NCBI RefSeq assembly: GCF_015751785.1 | Contig: NZ_JADOTY010000001.1 | Coordinates: 2,294,001 to 2,358,000, forward strand | Length of the DNA: 64,000 nt | Origin: Micromonospora vinacea | GTDB lineage: Bacteria > Actinomycetota > Actinomycetes > Mycobacteriales > Micromonosporaceae | Direction: 5' to 3' | Shown: positions 7,721 through 18,790 of the stretch, piece after piece | Numbering within the stretch: the stretch's first letter is position 1 | Layout of the letters: every line of letters starts with the position of its first letter | Position numbers and translations under genes: made by a program | The notes under the pieces: model-generated | What the model was told of the DNA's origin: nothing | What the model saw: the letters and a program-made list of their open reading frames with translations, nothing else | Database searches by the model: none

Positions 7721-8998
7721 ATGACCGCGGTGGAACACGACGCCGACGTCATTGTCGTGGGCGCCGGTCCCGGTGGATCAGCGACTGCGTACCACCTGGC
7801 CCGGCACGGCGTACGGGTGCTGTTGTTGGAGAAGACCGAGTTCCCCCGGGAGAAGGTCTGCGGCGACGGGCTGACCCCGCGCGCGGTGCGCCAGCTCATC
7901 CGGATGGGTGTGGACACCTCGCCCGAGGCCGGCTGGCTGCACAACCGCGGCCTGCGGGTCATCGGTGGTGGGGTGCGCCTCGAACTGGACTGGCCGGAGC
8001 TGGCCAGCTTCCCCAACTACGGTCTGGTGCGCACCCGACTGGACTTCGACGATCTGCTCGCCCAGCGGGCGGTGGCCGCCGGCGCGAAGCTGCGGACCAG
8101 CGTCAACGTCCTGGGCCCGGTGCTCGACGATGATGGCCGCGTCACCGGTGTCGAGGCGGAGGTCGGTCCGGGCAAGGAGCCCACCACCTTCCGCGCTCCG
8201 CTGGTCGTCGCGGCGGACGGCGTCTCCGGCCGCTTCCCGCTCGCGCTCGGGCTGGCCAAGCGGGAGGACCGGCCGATCGGCGTGGCCGTCCGCCGCTACT
8301 ACCGCTCGCCGGCCAAGCACGAGGACAACTACCTGGAGTCCTGGCTGGAGCTGCGCAGCAAGGACAGCGGTGACAACCTGCTGCCCGGGTACGGCTGGAT
8401 CTTCGGCCTCGGTGACGGGCGGGTCAACGTCGGCCTCGGCGTGCTCAACTCGTCCTCGGCGTTCGGCAAGACCAACTACCGCCGGCTGCTCACCGACTGG
8501 CTCGCCAACACCCCGGAAGACTGGGGGATGACCGACGAGACCAACGCCGACGGCCCGATCCTCGGCGCCGCGCTGCCGATGGGCTTCAACCGGGTGCCGC
8601 ACTACACCCGTGGCGTGCTGCTGGTCGGTGACTCGGGCGGCATGGTCAACCCGTTCAACGGCGAAGGCATCGCGTACGCGATGGAGTCCGGCGAACTGGC
8701 CGCGGAGGCCATCGTCCAGGCCCTCGCCCGGCCGGCCGGCCCGGAGCGGGAGCGGGCGCTGATGGCGTACCCGAACGAGCTGAAGGCCCGACTCGGCGGT
8801 TACTACCGGTTGGGCGGCATCTTCGTGAAACTGATCGGCCGCCCGGAGATCATGCGGATCGCCACCAAACACGGCATGCCGCACCCGACGCTGATGCGTT
8901 TCGTCCTCAAGCTGTTGGCCAACCTGACCGACCCGCGTGGCGGGGATGCGATGGACCGGGTCATCAACGCGATGACGAAGGCAGCTCCAGCCGTATAA
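7721..8998 (+). CDS. menJ: Menaquinone tail reductase, geranylgeranyl reductase family
   Basis: FAD-dependent oxidoreductase of the geranylgeranyl reductase family, 425 residues. It has the Rossmann FAD motif VVGAGPGGSATAYHLA near the N-terminus, KVCGDGLTPRAV, and the second FAD motif GVLLVGDSGGMVNPFNGEGI. In mycobacteria the homologue MenJ saturates one isoprene of the menaquinone tail. ATG 7721 has a GGGAGGAGG ribosome-binding site six bases upstream; a GTG at 7685 lies inside the Rex site and is rejected. Its position between menG and nuoA supports the quinone role; a lipid (archaeal-type) role is less likely. Confidence 0.85.
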   Translation: MTAVEHDADVIVVGAGPGGSATAYHLARHGVRVLLLEKTEFPREKVCGDGLTPRAVRQLIRMGVDTSPEAGWLHNRGLRVIGGGVRLELDWPELASFPNYGLVRTRLDFDDLLAQRAVAAGAKLRTSVNVLGPVLDDDGRVTGVEAEVGPGKEPTTFRAPLVVAADGVSGRFPLALGLAKREDRPIGVAVRRYYRSPAKHEDNYLESWLELRSKDSGDNLLPGYGWIFGLGDGRVNVGLGVLNSSSAFGKTNYRRLLTDWLANTPEDWGMTDETNADGPILGAALPMGFNRVPHYTRGVLLVGDSGGMVNPFNGEGIAYAMESGELAAEAIVQALARPAGPERERALMAYPNELKARLGGYYRLGGIFVKLIGRPEIMRIATKHGMPHPTLMRFVLKLLANLTDPRGGDAMDRVINAMTKAAPAV

Positions 8999-9133
8999 GT
9001 AGGACGGCATCGGTGCTGGTCACAGCCCCGATGCCGACAAAGATCGACCCCCGCCGACTGCCACTGCGAGGGACGTGAATAGTGTGATTTTCGTCAAGCA
9101 CCGAGGGCAGGGAAGGACGAGCAGGAGAAAACG

Positions 9134-9499
9134 ATGTCGCTCTCGCCTTACGCACCGATCATCGGGCTGTTCGCCCTCGCCGCGGCGTTCTCGCTGTTTT
9201 CCGTTGGCGCCGCCCGCTTCGCCGGTCCCCGTCGCTACAACAAGGCCAAACTCGAGGCTTACGAGTGCGGCATCGAGCCCAGCCCGCAGCCGGTCGGCGG
9301 CGGGCGGTTCCCGATCAAGTTCTACCTGACGGCGATGCTCTTCATCGTCTTCGACATCGAGATCATCTTCCTCTACCCCTGGGCGGTCTCGTTCGACGCT
9401 CTGCCGATCTTCGGCTTCGTGGAGATGGTCCTGTTCATCGTCGCGGTCTTCGTTGCGTACGCCTACGTGTGGCGGCGCGGCGGCCTGGACTGGGACTGA
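9134..9499 (+). CDS. nuoA: NADH-quinone oxidoreductase subunit A
   Basis: Membrane subunit A of NDH-1, 121 residues with three transmembrane helices. The conserved loop Y..YECGIEP ([17 protein letters not shown]) carries the cysteine near the quinone cavity, followed by [22 protein letters not shown] 9134 is preceded by AGGAG. First gene of the complete nuoA-N set. The 135-bp gap after menJ could hold a second promoter, but read-through from the Rex-controlled start is likely. Confidence 0.96.
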   Translation: MSLSPYAPIIGLFALAAAFSLFSVGAARFAGPRRYNKAKLEAYECGIEPSPQPVGGGRFPIKFYLTAMLFIVFDIEIIFLYPWAVSFDALPIFGFVEMVLFIVAVFVAYAYVWRRGGLDWD

Positions 9500-9513
9500 G
9501 GAAGGAACGTCAG

Positions 9514-10191
9514 ATGGGCATCGAGGAGAAGCTTCCCGCCGGCGTCCTGCTCACCTCGGTGGAGAAGCTGGTCAACTGGTCTCGGAAGTCGTCCGTTTGG
9601 GGCGCCACCTTCGGCCTGGCCTGCTGCGCCATCGAGATGATGGCCGCCGGTGGTCCGCACTACGACATGGGCCGCTGGGGCATGGAGGTCTTCCGGGCGT
9701 CGCCCCGGCAGGCCGACCTGATGATCGTGGCCGGCCGGGTGAGTCAGAAGATGGCCCCGGTGCTGCGCCAGATCTACGACCAGATGGCCGAGCCGCGCTG
9801 GGTGCTCTCGATGGGCGTCTGCGCCAGCAGCGGCGGCATGTTCAACAACTACGCGATCGTGCAGGGCGTCGACCACGTCGTGCCGGTCGACATGTACCTC
9901 CCCGGCTGCCCGCCCCGGCCGGAGATGCTCATCGACGCGATCCTCAAGCTCCGCGAGAAGATCATGTACGAGCCGCTGGGCCCGAACGGTCGCAAGATGC
10001 TCGCTGCCCGCCAGGAGCGCGGTGACGTTCCGGTAGTGCCCTACGGCTCGATGCCCTCCTCGTACCGCAGCGACAAGGCGCGGCGCGCCGAGTGGACCCG
10101 GGCGGTCCGCGAGGGCCGCGAGGAGCAGCTGCGCATCGAGAACTGGATGAACGCTCAGAACCACCTCCACCCGCAGGTAGGCCCGAAATGA
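9514..10191 (+). CDS. nuoB: NADH-quinone oxidoreductase subunit B
   Basis: Holds [4Fe-4S] cluster N2, the last electron carrier before quinone. The product is 225 residues. Cysteines C37, C38 ([10 protein letters not shown]), C103 (GVCASSGG) and C132 (PGCPPRPE) are all present. The C-terminal tail of about 50 residues after [11 protein letters not shown] is charged. ATG 9514 follows GGAAGG-like sequence and a 14-bp gap from nuoA; upstream extension of the frame lies in nuoA. The stop overlaps nuoC as ATGA. Confidence 0.96.
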   Translation: MGIEEKLPAGVLLTSVEKLVNWSRKSSVWGATFGLACCAIEMMAAGGPHYDMGRWGMEVFRASPRQADLMIVAGRVSQKMAPVLRQIYDQMAEPRWVLSMGVCASSGGMFNNYAIVQGVDHVVPVDMYLPGCPPRPEMLIDAILKLREKIMYEPLGPNGRKMLAARQERGDVPVVPYGSMPSSYRSDKARRAEWTRAVREGREEQLRIENWMNAQNHLHPQVGPK

Positions 10192-10925
10192 CGTCACCCA
10201 CGGACAAGCCAAACGACGGCGGGGTGCCGGTGCCGGTGGTGCCGGCCGGCGCCACCAGTGGTGCCCCCGCCGAGCTTCCGCCGGCCAGCCCGGCCGGTCG
10301 CGGGATGTTCGGCAACCAGGGCACCGGCGACGTGTCCGGTTACGGCGGCCTGGTCCGCCAGCGCCAGCCCATCGAGGAGGCTTCCCGCCCGTACGGGGGC
10401 TACTTCGACGAGGTCCGCGACGCGCTGGAGGAGGCGTACCCGGCCTTCGGTGACGCGATCGAGAAGGTAGTGGTCGACCGGGGTGAGCTGACCCTGCACG
10501 TACGCCCGGAGCGGATCGCCGAGGTCTGCCAGGTGATGCGGGACGACCTGGCGCTGCGGTTCGAGCTGTGCTCCTCGGTGTCCGGCGTGGACTACCTGGG
10601 CGCCGACGAACGCCGGCTGCACGTGGTCTACCTGCTCACCTCGATGACGTACCGGCGGCGGGTCCGGCTGGAGGCCGCGGTCTCCGTCGAGGCCCCGCAC
10701 CTGCCCAGCGTGACCGCCGTCTACCCGACTGCGGACTGGCAGGAGCGCGAGGCGTACGACATGTTCGGCATCGTCTTCGACGGCCACCCCAGCCTGACCC
10801 GGATCCTGATGCCGGACGACTGGGAGGGCCACCCGCAGCGCAAGGACTACCCGCTCGGCGGCGTCCCCGTCGAGTACAAGGGCGCGGAGATCCAACCGCC
10901 GAACGAGCGGAGGTCGTACCAGTGA
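10188..10925 (+). CDS. nuoC: NADH-quinone oxidoreductase subunit C
   Basis: Peripheral-arm 30-kDa subunit, 245 residues. An N-terminal extension of about 65 residues, rich in Pro, Gly and Ala, precedes the conserved domain. The family signature is at the end: [18 protein letters not shown] then [23 protein letters not shown] 10188 overlaps the nuoB stop (ATGA); the stop overlaps nuoD (GTGA). Coupled translation of B, C and D fits stoichiometric assembly. Confidence 0.96.
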   Translation: MTSPTDKPNDGGVPVPVVPAGATSGAPAELPPASPAGRGMFGNQGTGDVSGYGGLVRQRQPIEEASRPYGGYFDEVRDALEEAYPAFGDAIEKVVVDRGELTLHVRPERIAEVCQVMRDDLALRFELCSSVSGVDYLGADERRLHVVYLLTSMTYRRRVRLEAAVSVEAPHLPSVTAVYPTADWQEREAYDMFGIVFDGHPSLTRILMPDDWEGHPQRKDYPLGGVPVEYKGAEIQPPNERRSYQ

Positions 10926-12247
10926 CGACGTCGAACTACGCCAGCGAGCGCGAGACCGACGAGGGCCGGGTCTTCACCGTCACCGGTGGGGACTGGGACA
11001 CGATCGTCGCGGGCACCGACCCGATCAACGACGAGCGGATCGTGGTCAACATGGGTCCGCAGCACCCGTCCACGCACGGGGTGCTGCGGCTGATCCTGGA
11101 GCTGGAGGGCGAGACGGTCCGTGAGGCCCGCTCGGTCGTCGGCTACCTGCACACCGGCATCGAGAAGAACCTCGAATACCGCAACTGGGTCCAGGGTTCG
11201 ACGTTCGTGACCCGGATGGACTACCTCGCCCCGATCTTCAACGAGACGGCGTACGCGCTCGCGGTCGAGAAGCTGCTCGGCATCACCGACGACATCACCG
11301 AGCGGGCCACCACGATCCGCGTGCTGATGATGGAGCTCAACCGGATCTCGTCGCACCTGGTCTGGCTGGCCACCACCGGCATGGAGCTGGGCGCGATCTC
11401 GATCATGCTGTACGGCTTCCGCGAGCGGGAGTACATCCTCGACATCTTCGAGACCATCACCGGTCTGCGGATGAACCACGCGTACGTCCGGCCGGGCGGT
11501 GTGGCGCAGGACGTGCCGGACGACGCGATCGTCAAGATCCGCGAGTTCCTCAAGATGATGCCGAAGAAGCTCAAGGAGTACGAGGACCTTCTCTCCGGCC
11601 AGCCGATCTGGACCGAGCGGACGAAGAACGTCGCGGTGCTGGACGTCACCGGCTGCGTGGCCCTCGGCATCACCGGCCCGGTGCTGCGCTCCGCCGGCCT
11701 CGCCTGGGACCTGCGCAAGACCATGCCGTACTGCGGCTACGAGACGTACGAGTTCGACGTGCCGACCCACCCCGACGGTGACGTGTGGGGCCGCTACCAG
11801 GTCCGGCTCGCCGAGATCCGGGAGTCGATGAAGCTTGTCGAGCAGGCACTGGACCGGCTCCGGCCGGGCCCGGTGATGGTCGCCGACCGCAAGATCGCCT
11901 GGCCGGCGCAGCTGGCCATCGGCGTGGACGGCATGGGCAACTCGCTGGAGCACGTCGCGAAGATCATGGGTCAGTCGATGGAGTCGCTGATCCACCACTT
12001 CAAGCTGGTGACCGAGGGCTTCCGGGTCCCGCCCGGCCAGGTGTACGTCGCCATCGAGGCGCCCCGCGGCGAGTTGGGCGTCCACGCGGTCTCCGACGGC
12101 GGCACCCGGCCCTACCGGGTGCACTACCGGGAGCCGAGCTTCGTCAACCTGCAGGCCCTCCCGGCGATGGCCGAGGGCGGCCTGATCGCCGACGTGATCG
12201 CCGGCGGCGCCTCGTTGGACCCGGTGATGGGCGGGTGTGACAGGTGA
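10922..12247 (+). CDS. nuoD: NADH-quinone oxidoreductase subunit D
   Basis: 49-kDa quinone-site subunit related to the large subunit of NiFe hydrogenases, 441 residues. It shows [20 protein letters not shown], then [13 protein letters not shown] and MGGCDR at the C-terminus, where most homologues have a VDR ending. GTG 10922 overlaps the nuoC stop. The stop codon TGA lies inside the first copy of the connector repeat that leads into nuoE. Confidence 0.96.
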   Translation: MTTSNYASERETDEGRVFTVTGGDWDTIVAGTDPINDERIVVNMGPQHPSTHGVLRLILELEGETVREARSVVGYLHTGIEKNLEYRNWVQGSTFVTRMDYLAPIFNETAYALAVEKLLGITDDITERATTIRVLMMELNRISSHLVWLATTGMELGAISIMLYGFREREYILDIFETITGLRMNHAYVRPGGVAQDVPDDAIVKIREFLKMMPKKLKEYEDLLSGQPIWTERTKNVAVLDVTGCVALGITGPVLRSAGLAWDLRKTMPYCGYETYEFDVPTHPDGDVWGRYQVRLAEIRESMKLVEQALDRLRPGPVMVADRKIAWPAQLAIGVDGMGNSLEHVAKIMGQSMESLIHHFKLVTEGFRVPPGQVYVAIEAPRGELGVHAVSDGGTRPYRVHYREPSFVNLQALPAMAEGGLIADVIAGGASLDPVMGGCDR

Positions 12248-12300
12248 GTGCGAGGAGTGAGCTTGCGAGCCCCGCAGTCGCGAACGGAAGGCGGCTCTGA
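12244..12300 (+). repeat. Connector repeat with micro-ORF, nuoD/nuoE
   Basis: Copy 1 of a repeated junction element. GTG at 12244 overlaps the nuoD stop (GTGA). The frame encodes [18 protein letters not shown] and stops at TGA 12298-12300, overlapping the nuoE ATG at 12300 (TGATG). The 3' part supplies the GGAAGG ribosome-binding site for nuoE. It is real as a DNA repeat; whether the micro-ORF is translated is unproven. Confidence 0.8.
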
Positions 12301-13499
12301 TGACGACGACTTTCACTGACGAGACCCGGGAGCGGGCGCGCGAGATCATCGCCCGTTACCCGGCGGACCGGTCCCGCTCGGCGTTGCTGCCGCTGCTGCA
12401 CCTGGTGCAGGCCGAAGAGGGGTACGTCTCCCCGGCCGGGGTGGCCTTCTGCGCGGAGGTGCTGGGGCTGAACAAGGCCCAGGTCGGCGCGGTGGCCACC
12501 TTCTACACGATGTACAAGCGCAAGCCGACCGGTGACTTCCTGGTCAGCGTCTGCACCAACACGATGTGCAACGTGCTCGGTGGCCAGGAGGTCTACGACA
12601 CCCTCGCCGAGCACCTGGGCGTCGGGCACGACGAGACCACAGCGGACGGCACGATCACGCTGGAGCACGCCGAGTGCCTGGCGGCGTGCGACTACGGCCC
12701 GGTGATGACCGTCAACTACGACTTCTTCGACGGCGTGGACGCCTCCACCGCTGTCGGTGTGGTCGACGAGCTGCGGGCCGGTGGCCGGCCGATGCCGACC
12801 CGCGGCGCCCGGCTCTGCACCCTCAAGGAGATGGCGGTGCAGCTCGCCGGTTTCGCCGACGAGCGTGACGGCGCGGTCGCCGACGGCGGGCCGGGCGAGC
12901 CCACCCTGCGCGGGCTGCGACTGGCCCAGCAGCACGGCGTCTCCGTGCCGGGCTTCGACCCGAACACCCCGATCCGCAGCAAGGCCGAGGCCGACAAGGC
13001 CGCCGCCGAGGCGAAGGCGAAGGCGGAGGCCGCCAAGCCGGCACCCGTCGAGGCCAGTGCGGCGCCGGTCAAGGGTGGCGACGGGGCGTCCGCCCCGACG
13101 GGGGCGGCCGGGGTCGCCGAGCCGGCGAAGCCGGCAGACGCCACCGGGCCGGCGAAGCCGGCAGACGCCACCGGCAGCACCACGCGGGACGTCAAGGCAC
13201 CGGACGACAAGTCGCCGCAGGTGCGTACCGCCGAGACCCGGCAGCCGGACGCGGGCACCGCAGTGCCGGACGCCCCCGGCACCAAGGTCCCGACGGACGG
13301 CACCGGCACCGCGCCCGAGGCTGGCGACGCGCGGGCGGCCGAGGCCGCCGGCGTGGCGGCCAACGCGCCGGCCGGCGACGGCAAGCCCGCCGGCGACGAG
13401 GCCGGGGCGCAGGAGCGCAACCTCACCGAAGCGAAGGCTGGGACGGACGCCGACGGCGCCGGACCGGCGGACGCGAACGAAACGGGGGCCCAGAAGTGA
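12300..13499 (+). CDS. nuoE: NADH-quinone oxidoreductase subunit E with long tail
   Basis: 24-kDa subunit carrying [2Fe-2S] cluster N1a next to NuoF. The product is 399 residues. The core (1-220) is normal, with the thioredoxin-like fold cysteines C85, C90, C126 and C130 (SVCTNTMCNVLGG, AECLAACDYGP). Residues 225-399 form an unusual Ala/Pro/Lys/Asp-rich disordered tail containing a doubled AKPADATG segment; most NuoE proteins end near residue 160-250. ATG 12300 has a GGAAGG site and overlaps the preceding micro-ORF. The stop overlaps nuoF (GTGA). Confidence 0.95.
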   Translation: MTTTFTDETRERAREIIARYPADRSRSALLPLLHLVQAEEGYVSPAGVAFCAEVLGLNKAQVGAVATFYTMYKRKPTGDFLVSVCTNTMCNVLGGQEVYDTLAEHLGVGHDETTADGTITLEHAECLAACDYGPVMTVNYDFFDGVDASTAVGVVDELRAGGRPMPTRGARLCTLKEMAVQLAGFADERDGAVADGGPGEPTLRGLRLAQQHGVSVPGFDPNTPIRSKAEADKAAAEAKAKAEAAKPAPVEASAAPVKGGDGASAPTGAAGVAEPAKPADATGPAKPADATGSTTRDVKAPDDKSPQVRTAETRQPDAGTAVPDAPGTKVPTDGTGTAPEAGDARAAEAAGVAANAPAGDGKPAGDEAGAQERNLTEAKAGTDADGAGPADANETGAQK

Positions 13500-14812
13500 C
13501 CACTCCCCGCCCGGAGACGCTGGCCAAGCTGACGCCGGTGCTGACCAAGCGCTGGCTGTCGCCGGACGCCTGGCAGATCGGCACGTACGAGCAGCTGGAC
13601 GGCTACGCCGCGCTGCGCAAGGCGCTCAAGGCCCACCCGGACGACCTGATCCAGCTCATCAAGGACTCCGGGCTGCGGGGCCGAGGTGGCGCAGGCTTCC
13701 CCACCGGCCTCAAGTGGGGCTTCATCCCGCAGGGCGACGGTAAGCCGCACTACCTGGTGGTCAACGCCGACGAGGGCGAGCCGGGCACCTGCAAGGACCT
13801 GCCGCTGATGACCCACGACCCGCACGCGCTGGTCGAGGGCGTGATCATCGCGTCGTACGCGATCCGGGCCGCCCGCGCCTACATCTACATCCGGGGCGAG
13901 GCGGTGCACGCCGCGCGCAGGCTGCGCAACGCGGTCCAGGAGGCGTACGACAAGGGTTACCTGGGCCGGAACATCCTGCGCAGCGGCTACGACCTGGAGC
14001 TGGTGGTGCACTCCGGCGCCGGGGCGTACATCTGCGGCGAGGAGACGGCGCTGCTGGACTCGCTGGAGGGGTTCCGGGGTCAGCCCCGGCTGCGCCCGCC
14101 GTTCCCGGCCACCCACGGCCTGTACGCGAGCCCGACTGTGGTGAACAACGTCGGCACCATCGCCAGCGTGCCGCCGATCGTGCTCGGTGGGGCCGACTGG
14201 TGGAAGAGCATGGGCACCGAGAAGTCCTCCGGGCCGATGATCTACTCGCTCTCCGGCCGGGTCGCCAACCCGGGCCAGTACGAGTGCTCGATGGGTGTCA
14301 CGCTGCGCGAGCTGTTGGAGCTGGCCGGTGGCATGCAGCCCGGCCACAACCTGCGGTTCTGGACCCCGGGCGGCTCGTCCACCCCGCTGCTCGCCGCCGA
14401 GCACCTGGACGTGCCACTGGACTTCGAGGGGGTGGCGGCGGCCGGCTCGATCCTCGGCACCACTGCCACCCAGATCTTCTCCGACCAGGACTGCCCGGTC
14501 TACGCGACGTACCGGTGGCTGGAGTTCTACCACCACGAGTCGTGCGGCAAGTGCACCCCGTGCCGTGAGGGCAACTACTGGATGGTCCGGGTCTACCGGC
14601 GGATCCTCGCCGGTCAGGGCACCCACGAAGACCTGGACACCCTGCTGGACACCTGCGACAACATCCTCGGCCGCTCGTTCTGCGGCCTGGGTGACGGCGC
14701 GACCAGCTCGGTGACCTCCTCGCTGCAGTACTTCAAGCAGGACTACCTCGACTACATCGAGGGACGTACCGCGCCGAAGCTGTCGGACAAGCAGTTGGTG
14801 GGAGCGCACTGA
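13496..14812 (+). CDS. nuoF: NADH-quinone oxidoreductase subunit F
   Basis: 51-kDa NADH-oxidising subunit with FMN and [4Fe-4S] cluster N3, 438 residues. The glycine-rich [10 protein letters not shown] at 62-71 and NADEGEPGT near 90 form the NADH/FMN site. The cluster ligands are C350, C353, C356 ([11 protein letters not shown]) and C396 (SFCGLGD). GTG 13496 overlaps the nuoE stop. The stop (TGA 14810-14812) touches the second connector repeat. Confidence 0.96.
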   Translation: MTTPRPETLAKLTPVLTKRWLSPDAWQIGTYEQLDGYAALRKALKAHPDDLIQLIKDSGLRGRGGAGFPTGLKWGFIPQGDGKPHYLVVNADEGEPGTCKDLPLMTHDPHALVEGVIIASYAIRAARAYIYIRGEAVHAARRLRNAVQEAYDKGYLGRNILRSGYDLELVVHSGAGAYICGEETALLDSLEGFRGQPRLRPPFPATHGLYASPTVVNNVGTIASVPPIVLGGADWWKSMGTEKSSGPMIYSLSGRVANPGQYECSMGVTLRELLELAGGMQPGHNLRFWTPGGSSTPLLAAEHLDVPLDFEGVAAAGSILGTTATQIFSDQDCPVYATYRWLEFYHHESCGKCTPCREGNYWMVRVYRRILAGQGTHEDLDTLLDTCDNILGRSFCGLGDGATSSVTSSLQYFKQDYLDYIEGRTAPKLSDKQLVGAH

Positions 14813-14868
14813 TGAGCGCGAGGAACGAGCTTGCGAGTCCCGCAGTCGCGAATGGAGGGCGGCTCTGA
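14812..14868 (+). repeat. Connector repeat with micro-ORF, nuoF/nuoG
   Basis: Copy 2. ATG at 14812 overlaps the nuoF stop (TGATG). The frame encodes [18 protein letters not shown] and stops at TGA 14866-14868, overlapping the nuoG ATG. Same length as copy 1, with several substitutions, among them ATG for GTG at the start, Ser to Asn at codon 5 and Arg to Gly at codon 16. It supplies the GGAGGG site for nuoG. Confidence 0.8.
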
Positions 14869-17375
14869 TGACTGACGTCGTAAAGGCCCCCGAGACCGTC
14901 ACCCTCACCATCGACGGCGTCGAGGTCACCGCCCCCAAGGGGACGCTGCTGATCCGGGTCGCCGAGCAGATGGGCACCGAGATCCCCCGGTTCTGCGACC
15001 ACCCGCTGCTGGCCCCGGCCGGCGCCTGCCGGCAGTGCCTGGTCGAGGTGGAGGGGCAGCGCAAGCCGGTGGCCTCCTGCACCCAGACCGTCGCCGACGG
15101 CATGGTCGTGCGGACCCAGATCACCTCCCCGGTGGCCAAGAAGGCGCAGGAGGGGGTGATGGAGCTGCTGCTGCTCAACCACCCGCTGGACTGCCCGATG
15201 TGTGACAAGGGCGGCGAGTGCCCGCTCCAGAACCAGGCAATGTCCACCGGCCGCACCGACTCGCGCTTCCACGAGCACAAGCGGGAGTACGAGAAGCCGA
15301 TGGCGATCAGCAGCCAGGTGCTGCTGGACCGCGAGCGTTGTGTCCTCTGCCAGCGGTGCACCCGGTTCTCCGAGGAGATCGCCGGCGACAAGTTCATCGA
15401 CCTGATGGGCCGGTCGTCCGCCGAGGAAATCAACATCTACCGGGACGACGCGTACGGCGAGGAGGGCGACGCCGGCGACGTTCCGTTCAACTCCTACTTC
15501 TCCGGCAACACCGTCCAGATCTGCCCGGTGGGCGCGCTGACCGGTGCCCAGTACCGCTTCCGCGCCCGCCCGTTCGACCTGGTCTCCAGCCCGAGCGTCT
15601 GCGAGCACTGCTCGGCGGGCTGCGGGCAGCGCACCGACTGGCGGCGTGGCAAGGTGCTGCGCCGGCTGGCCGGCGACGAGCCCGCGGTGAACGAGGAGTG
15701 GAACTGCGACAAGGGCCGCTGGGGCTTCCAGTACACCCGCGCCGCCGACCGGCTGACCACTCCGCTGGTCCGCGACGAGCACACCGGTGAGCTGCGCGAG
15801 GCGTCCTGGAGCGAGGCGCTCACCGTCGCCGCCGAAGGGCTGCACATCGCGCGGGAGAGCGGGCAGGGCACGGCGGTGCTCACCGGCGGTCGGCTGACCG
15901 TCGAGGACGCGTACGCGTACGCCAAGTTCGCCCGGGTCGCGTTGAACACCAACGACATCGACTTCCGGGCCCGGCCGGTCTCCCGCGAGGAGGCCGACTT
16001 CCTGGCCAGCTCGGTCGCCGGGGTCACCGACGTCACCTACACCGACGTGGAGAACGCGCCGGCGGTGGTGCTGGTCGGCCTGGAGCCCGAGGAGGAGTGC
16101 CCGATCCTCTTCCTGCGCCTGCGCAAGGCGTACCTGAAGAAGACCCTGACGGTGTACGCGCTGGCGCCCTTCGCCACCCGCGGCCTGGAGAAGCTCGGTG
16201 CCAAGCTGGCCCGGGTGGTTCCGGGCGAGGAGGCCAGCGTGCTCGCCGAGCACGCCACTGTCAGCGAGGCGCTGAGCGCACCGGGCGCGATCCTGATCGT
16301 CGGTGAGCGGTTGGCCTCCGTGCCGGGTGGGCTCTCCGCCGCGGCCGACGTGGCCCGGCGTACCGGCGCGAAGTTGGCCTGGGTGCCGCGGCGCGCGGGT
16401 GACCGCGGCGCTGTCGACGCGGGTTGCCTGCCCAACCTGCTCCCCGGTGGACGGCTGGTCACCGAGCCGGCCGCCCGGGCCGAGCTGGGTGAGGCGTGGG
16501 ACATCCCGGCCGGGGTGATTCCGAGCCAGGCCGGCCGGGACACCGACGGCATCCTGAGCGCGGCCGCCAACGGGCAGCTCGGCGCGCTTGTCGTCGGCGG
16601 TGTCGACCCGGCCGACCTGGCCGACCCGCGACTGGCGGAGGCCGCCCTGGACGCGGTGCCGTTCCTGGTCAGCCTCGAACTGCGCGCCAGCGCGGTGACC
16701 CGGCGCGCGAACGTGGTGCTGCCTGTCGCCCCGGTGGCCGAGAAGGCCGGCAGCTTCCTGGACTGGGAGGGTCGGCTGCGCCCGTTCGAGGCGGTGCTGA
16801 ACACCGCCGCGATGACCGACGGCCGGGTGCTCGACGCACTGGCAGCGCTGCTCGACGTGCGCCTCGGCACTGCCGACGTGCTGAGCGTGCGTCGCGAGCT
16901 GGCCACGCTGCCGGCGACGCGGATGTCCCGACCGACCGCGCCGTCGGTAGCGCCGGGCCGGGTGCCGGAGCCGAAGGCCGGGGAGGCCGTGCTGGCTACC
17001 TGGCACCAGCTGGTGGACCTCGGCACCCTGACCGAGGGCGACGAGAACCTCGCCGGAACCGCCCGTCCGCCGGTGGTCCGGCTGGGTAAGGGCACCGCCG
17101 AGGCGCTCGGTGTGGTCGACGGTGACGCGGTCACTGTCGGCACCGACCGGGGGGCGCTGACCCTGCCGGCGGAACTCACCGAGATGCCGGACGGCGTGGT
17201 CTGGCTGCCGACCAACTCACCCGGCTCGACAGTGCGGCGCAGCCTCGGGGCGACGTCCGGCGCGGTCGTCCGGATCTCCGTCCCCGCAACGGGTACGGCC
17301 ATCCCGGCCGGACGTGTGGCGGCCGACGAGACCGGTCTCCCGGGTCCGCTCCTCAACTCCGGGGGTAACCAGTGA
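14868..17375 (+). CDS. nuoG: NADH-quinone oxidoreductase subunit G
   Basis: Large peripheral-arm subunit, 835 residues. The N-terminal ferredoxin domain has C43, C54, C57 and C71 (N1b). The His/Cys cluster N5 uses H105, C109, C112 and C118; N4 uses C158, C161, C164 and C219. A further set C245, C248, C252 and C280 matches the N7 cluster of some bacteria. The rest is a molybdopterin-oxidoreductase-like domain that no longer binds cofactor. ATG 14868 follows GGAGGG. The stop lies inside the third connector repeat. Confidence 0.95.
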   Translation: MTDVVKAPETVTLTIDGVEVTAPKGTLLIRVAEQMGTEIPRFCDHPLLAPAGACRQCLVEVEGQRKPVASCTQTVADGMVVRTQITSPVAKKAQEGVMELLLLNHPLDCPMCDKGGECPLQNQAMSTGRTDSRFHEHKREYEKPMAISSQVLLDRERCVLCQRCTRFSEEIAGDKFIDLMGRSSAEEINIYRDDAYGEEGDAGDVPFNSYFSGNTVQICPVGALTGAQYRFRARPFDLVSSPSVCEHCSAGCGQRTDWRRGKVLRRLAGDEPAVNEEWNCDKGRWGFQYTRAADRLTTPLVRDEHTGELREASWSEALTVAAEGLHIARESGQGTAVLTGGRLTVEDAYAYAKFARVALNTNDIDFRARPVSREEADFLASSVAGVTDVTYTDVENAPAVVLVGLEPEEECPILFLRLRKAYLKKTLTVYALAPFATRGLEKLGAKLARVVPGEEASVLAEHATVSEALSAPGAILIVGERLASVPGGLSAAADVARRTGAKLAWVPRRAGDRGAVDAGCLPNLLPGGRLVTEPAARAELGEAWDIPAGVIPSQAGRDTDGILSAAANGQLGALVVGGVDPADLADPRLAEAALDAVPFLVSLELRASAVTRRANVVLPVAPVAEKAGSFLDWEGRLRPFEAVLNTAAMTDGRVLDALAALLDVRLGTADVLSVRRELATLPATRMSRPTAPSVAPGRVPEPKAGEAVLATWHQLVDLGTLTEGDENLAGTARPPVVRLGKGTAEALGVVDGDAVTVGTDRGALTLPAELTEMPDGVVWLPTNSPGSTVRRSLGATSGAVVRISVPATGTAIPAGRVAADETGLPGPLLNSGGNQ

Positions 17376-17440
17376 GTGCGAGGAGTGAACGAGCGCAGCG
17401 AGTGAGCCCCGCAGTCGCGAACGAAAGGTGGGCACAGTGA
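17372..17440 (+). repeat. Connector repeat with micro-ORF, nuoG/nuoH
   Basis: Copy 3, with nine extra bases in the middle (three codons). GTG at 17372 overlaps the nuoG stop. The 22-codon frame begins [19 protein letters not shown] and ends at TGA 17438-17440, overlapping the nuoH GTG at 17437 (GTGA). The element carries the GAAAGG ribosome-binding site for nuoH. Confidence 0.8.
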
Positions 17441-18789
17441 GTCCCTCCTACCTCGCCCAGGATCCGACGCTTGCCGACTTCGGTCGGGATCCGTGGTGGC
17501 TGGTCCTCGGCAAGATTGTCTTCGCGTTCGCCTTCGGCCTGCTGGCCACCCTGCTCGGCGTCTGGTTCGAACGGCGCGTGGTCGGCTACATGCAGGTGCG
17601 GCCAGGCCCCAACCAGGTCGGCCCGTTCGGCCTGCTGCAGACCCTCGCCGACGGCCTGAAGATGGCCTTCAAGGAGGACATCCTGCCGAAGGCGGCCGAC
17701 AAGGTCGTCTACTTCTTCGCCCCGACCATCTCGGTGATCTGCGCGGTCACCGCCCTGTCGGTGGTGCCGTTCGGCCCGATGGTGAGCATCTTCGGTCACC
17801 ACACGCCGTTGCAGGTCACCGATGTGCCGGTGGCGGTGCTGCTGCTGCTCGCCTGCTCCTCGATGGGCGTCTACGGCATCGTGCTGGGTGGCTGGGCCTC
17901 CGGCTCGACGTACCCGCTGCTGGGTGGTCTACGGTCGAGCGCCCAGATGATCTCCTACGAGGTCGCCATGGGGCTCAGCATCGTGGCGGTCTTCATGACC
18001 GCCGGCACGATGAGCACCAGCGGGATCGTCGCCGCTCAGGGCGACGGCACCCAGCTGACCGTCTTCGGCCAGACCATCCCGGCCCCGGGCTGGTACGCGA
18101 TCCTGCTGCTGCCGAGCTTCATCATCTTCTTCATCGCCACCGTGGGTGAGACCAACCGGGCGCCGTTCGACCTCCCCGAGGCCGAGTCCGAGCTGGTCGC
18201 CGGCTTCATGACCGAGTACAGCTCGCTGAAGTTCGCGCTCTTCATGCTCAGCGAGTACGTCGCGATGGTGACCATGTCCGCTGTCACCACCACGCTGTTC
18301 CTGGGCGGTTGGCGGGCGCCCTGGCCGATCACCATCTGGGAGGGCGCCAACTCCGGTTGGTGGCCGATGCTCTGGTTCTTCGGCAAGGTGATCGCGCTGG
18401 TCTTCGTCTTCGTGTGGCTGCGCGGCACGCTGCCCCGGCTGCGGTACGACCAGTTCATGCGGCTCGGCTGGAAGGTGCTGCTGCCGATCAACCTGGTCTG
18501 GATCCTGGTCCTGTCGGGCCTGCGCTCCATCGAGGACTGGGACACCCGCGGCAAGGTGATCGCCGTCGGGATTCCGGCCGGCATCCTGCTGATCGCCACG
18601 ATCTTCTGGCCCAGCCGGAAGCCGAAGCCGAAGCCGACGACGCAGGAACAGGTCGACAACCGGCCGCACGGGAGCTTCCCGCTGCCGCCGATGGATCTTC
18701 AGGTACCACCGAGCCCGCGTATCACGCGCGTGGTCGCCGAGCGGGAGCCGGCCAACATCGTTGCCGGCTCGGACTCCAGGGAGGTGTGA
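17437..18789 (+). CDS. nuoH: NADH-quinone oxidoreductase subunit H
   Basis: Membrane subunit that forms the quinone chamber with NuoB, NuoD and NuoA; 450 residues with eight predicted helices. Family motifs: [51 protein letters not shown]. There is a hydrophilic C-terminal tail of about 65 residues, longer than in proteobacteria. GTG 17437 is preferred over GTG 17428, since it overlaps the micro-ORF stop and is well spaced from GAAAGG. Confidence 0.95.
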   Translation: MSPSYLAQDPTLADFGRDPWWLVLGKIVFAFAFGLLATLLGVWFERRVVGYMQVRPGPNQVGPFGLLQTLADGLKMAFKEDILPKAADKVVYFFAPTISVICAVTALSVVPFGPMVSIFGHHTPLQVTDVPVAVLLLLACSSMGVYGIVLGGWASGSTYPLLGGLRSSAQMISYEVAMGLSIVAVFMTAGTMSTSGIVAAQGDGTQLTVFGQTIPAPGWYAILLLPSFIIFFIATVGETNRAPFDLPEAESELVAGFMTEYSSLKFALFMLSEYVAMVTMSAVTTTLFLGGWRAPWPITIWEGANSGWWPMLWFFGKVIALVFVFVWLRGTLPRLRYDQFMRLGWKVLLPINLVWILVLSGLRSIEDWDTRGKVIAVGIPAGILLIATIFWPSRKPKPKPTTQEQVDNRPHGSFPLPPMDLQVPPSPRITRVVAEREPANIVAGSDSREV

Positions 18790-18790
18790 C

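Noticed and set aside
9075..9105. Possible second Rex site before nuoA (GTGTGATTTTCGTCAA)
   Set aside because: Only one half-site resembles the consensus; the TTCAC half is missing.
12716..15436. A 906-codon frame on the minus strand across nuoE-nuoG
   Set aside because: Shadow of high GC third positions in nuoE, nuoF and nuoG, all of which have clear family motifs.
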